The position numbers and the translations under genes are program-made. From Bacteroidetes bacterium UBA5697 (lineage in GTDB: Bacteria > Bacteroidota > Bacteroidia > B-17B0 > Aurantibacillaceae), in NCBI GenBank assembly GCA_002420145.1, contig DIHL01000023.1, positions 186,001 through 250,000 of the forward strand: a DNA stretch of 64,000 bases. Reading direction: 5' to 3'. The notes under the pieces were generated by a model. It made no database searches, had not been told where the DNA came from, and worked only from the letters and a program-made list of their open reading frames with translations. This document shows, piece after piece, positions 62,633-64,000 of this stretch (its first letter is position 1; every line of letters starts with the position of its first letter).

Positions 62633-63682
62633 TTATCGTTTAATTCCTTTTTTATTCAATGCTTCTTGATAAGCAGCCGCATTTTTCATGTGTACTTTAT
62701 AATCATTAGTGAAGTTAGAATAACCACTAAAATCTGCTTTCGCACAAAAATAGGTATAATTATGCTTCGTAAAATTTAATACAGCATCAATAGTCGAAGG
62801 ATTTACTAAACAAATAGGTCCTGGAGGCAATCCTTTGTAGCGATAAGTATTATAAGGCGAATCAATTTCTTTGTCGGCAGATAAAACACGTTGTACATCA
62901 AAATTACCATTAGCAAACACAACAGTAGGGTCGGCCTGTAATCTCATATCTTGTTTTAAACGATTAATGTATACGCCTGCGATTTTTTGTTGCTCCGTTT
63001 TAATACCGCTTTCGCTTTGAACAATGGATGCAATCGTTACGAGTTCAGGAACAGAATAACCTAATGCTTTTGCTTTTTCTTTTTTAGCTTTTGTCCAAAC
63101 GTTGTCGTATGATTTTTCTAGAAAACTAAATAAATCATTGATGTGAGTGGTCCAATTTACTTCATAAGTTTCTGGAACAATCAACGCCATAAAATTCTCG
63201 CTGTTTAAACCGTATTGATCCGCTAAGATATCTTCATTAGAACAATAGTCTTCTAATTCACTTTTTTCAATTTCTAATTTTTCAGATACGTAATCAATAA
63301 ATTGCTCTTTGGTTCTAATTTGTGAATTGAAAAATAGTTTTACTTTTTCTTGTTTCCCATTCATAATCATTTTCACAATCGAACGATTGCTCATCTTTGC
63401 ATCTATTCTGTATTTTCCTGCATTAATATGGTCTTGTAAATGCATGCTTTTAGCCATCCACTCAAAGCTTTCATGATCATCAATAATGTTTTCAGAATAT
63501 AATTCATCAAGCACATCTTCAAAAGTAGCATTGCTTTTAATGTAGATGTAGGTGAATTTTTTACCATTCAAATGCACATTACTTTTAAAAATATTTTCAT
63601 AAGCCCAATAGCCTGCAAAAGCTATTGCGCCAAGTACTAATAAAATAATTATTTTTTTAAATGTTCCTCCAGACTTTGCCAC
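62633..63682 (-). CDS. mltG: Endolytic murein transglycosylase MltG
   Basis: MltG cleaves nascent glycan strands and sets their length. The 349-residue protein has one N-terminal helix (about 8-26), an extracytoplasmic LysM-like region, and the YceG catalytic domain with Glu in SIVQSESGIKTEQQKIAGVY (about residue 217) and the family motifs RLKQDMRLQADPTVVFA, SPYNTYRYKGLPPGPICLV and KADFSGYSNFTNDY. Length is normal. The TauE gene stops 4 nt upstream and the RecA-domain gene starts 8 nt downstream, so these three form an operon. Confidence 0.95.
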   Translation of the reverse strand: MAKSGGTFKKIIILLVLGAIAFAGYWAYENIFKSNVHLNGKKFTYIYIKSNATFEDVLDELYSENIIDDHESFEWMAKSMHLQDHINAGKYRIDAKMSNRSIVKMIMNGKQEKVKLFFNSQIRTKEQFIDYVSEKLEIEKSELEDYCSNEDILADQYGLNSENFMALIVPETYEVNWTTHINDLFSFLEKSYDNVWTKAKKEKAKALGYSVPELVTIASIVQSESGIKTEQQKIAGVYINRLKQDMRLQADPTVVFANGNFDVQRVLSADKEIDSPYNTYRYKGLPPGPICLVNPSTIDAVLNFTKHNYTYFCAKADFSGYSNFTNDYKVHMKNAAAYQEALNKKGIKR

Positions 63683-63686
63683 GATA

Positions 63687-64000
63687 CTATAATAAGGTTT
63701 CTTTAATTAAAACAAAAATGCCCACTACTAAAGTAAACCAACCAAATGCAGGTTTTAATTTTTGAGAAGATACTTTAGATGATAATAAGCTTCCTAATAA
63801 AATACCTACGATACATATTGCAGATATAATCATCAACATGAGCCAGTCCATTTTTTGATGGCCAAGATTTCCAGTAAATCCTATTAAGGAGTTTAAAGCG
63901 ATAATGCATAAAGAAGTTCCGATTGCTTTTTTGAAATTTAACCGCAAAAAGAAAATTAATACAGGAACAATAATAAATCCTCCACCAGCTCCAACAAATC
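63687..64000 (-). CDS. TauE/SafE-family permease (N-terminus cut by window edge)
   Basis: The frame is open to position 64000. The last coding bases in the window encode FVGAGGGFIIVPVLIFF, the typical first helix of TauE/SafE transporters. A TTG at 63947 is therefore not the true start. Hydrophobic segments continue (GTSLCIIALNSLIGFTG, MIISAICIVGILLGSLL, FGWFTLVVGIFVLIKETLL). The visible stretch lacks the usual central loop, so it covers one repeat of the transporter, probably the C-terminal half. Members export sulphite, sulphoacetate or other organosulphur anions; the substrate here is unknown. Confidence 0.8.
   Translation of the reverse strand, partial: FVGAGGGFIIVPVLIFFLRLNFKKAIGTSLCIIALNSLIGFTGNLGHQKMDWLMLMIISAICIVGILLGSLLSSKVSSQKLKPAFGWFTLVVGIFVLIKETLL

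Noticed and set aside
1..64000. tRNA, rRNA, riboswitch, CRISPR or transposase genes
   Set aside because: I looked through the larger gaps between genes and found no cloverleaf, T-loop, riboswitch core, repeat-spacer array or transposase motif. Weak cases could be missed without a covariance search.

Overview
The window is a chromosomal stretch of an AT-rich member of the Bacteroidota. The evidence is type IX secretion (T9SS) C-terminal sorting domains on three secreted proteins, a TonB-dependent receptor next to a PorV/PorQ-type outer-membrane protein, TANNTTTG-type -7 promoter elements, few Shine-Dalgarno sites, and many TPR-SpoIIE phosphatases. Genus cannot be told from the sequence. No rRNA, tRNA, CRISPR array, transposase, integrase or phage gene was seen.

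Layout. 1-6743 (minus): purB (cut by the window edge), an EEP-family hydrolase, a T9SS subtilisin, a CoaD-like adenylyltransferase and an M16 peptidase. 7034-10847 (plus): a small membrane protein and the fused acyl-CoA mutase icmF. 10848-11237: a terminator, then the 3' relic of a lost SpoIIE phosphatase gene carrying a 62-bp insert. 11238-20607 (plus): a five-gene envelope operon (MORN-repeat protein, transglutaminase-like DUF3857 protein, a second DUF3857-like protein without the catalytic Cys, a TPR protein, an SRPBCC/GyrI protein) ending at a strong terminator. 20703-23834: two SpoIIE phosphatase genes; the first has lost its ATG and carries the second copy of the 62-bp insert. 23831-26972 (minus): aroB and a seven-CxxCH cytochrome with TPRs. 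27091-29972 (plus): typA, dCMP deaminase, and a basic secreted protein.

30292-39455 (plus): TonB-dependent receptor, giant exported protein and PorV-like protein, apparently one operon. 39534-45798 (plus): greA, a HIT protein, yidC, and a BNR/PKD T9SS protein. 45838-58469 (minus): paaZ, four consecutive SpoIIE phosphatases, the c-di-AMP synthase cdaA and a Uup-like ABC-F protein, ending at a shared bidirectional terminator. 58656-61981: small accessory genes set among several families of short palindromic repeats, plus a T9SS serine hydrolase. 62010-64000 (minus): a TauE/SafE permease (cut), mltG, and a stand-alone RecA-like helicase domain.

Two themes stand out. First, six intact SpoIIE phosphatases and one relic lie in 64 kb; most have an exported TPR sensor region, one membrane helix and a cytoplasmic phosphatase. 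No STAS or anti-sigma partner is nearby. Second, a 62-bp hairpin-forming element sits at the same codon of two paralogous phosphatase genes. In each it supplies a replacement C-terminus and stop codon, and leaves the old 3' end as an untranslated remnant. This behaviour looks undescribed and is the main lead of the window.
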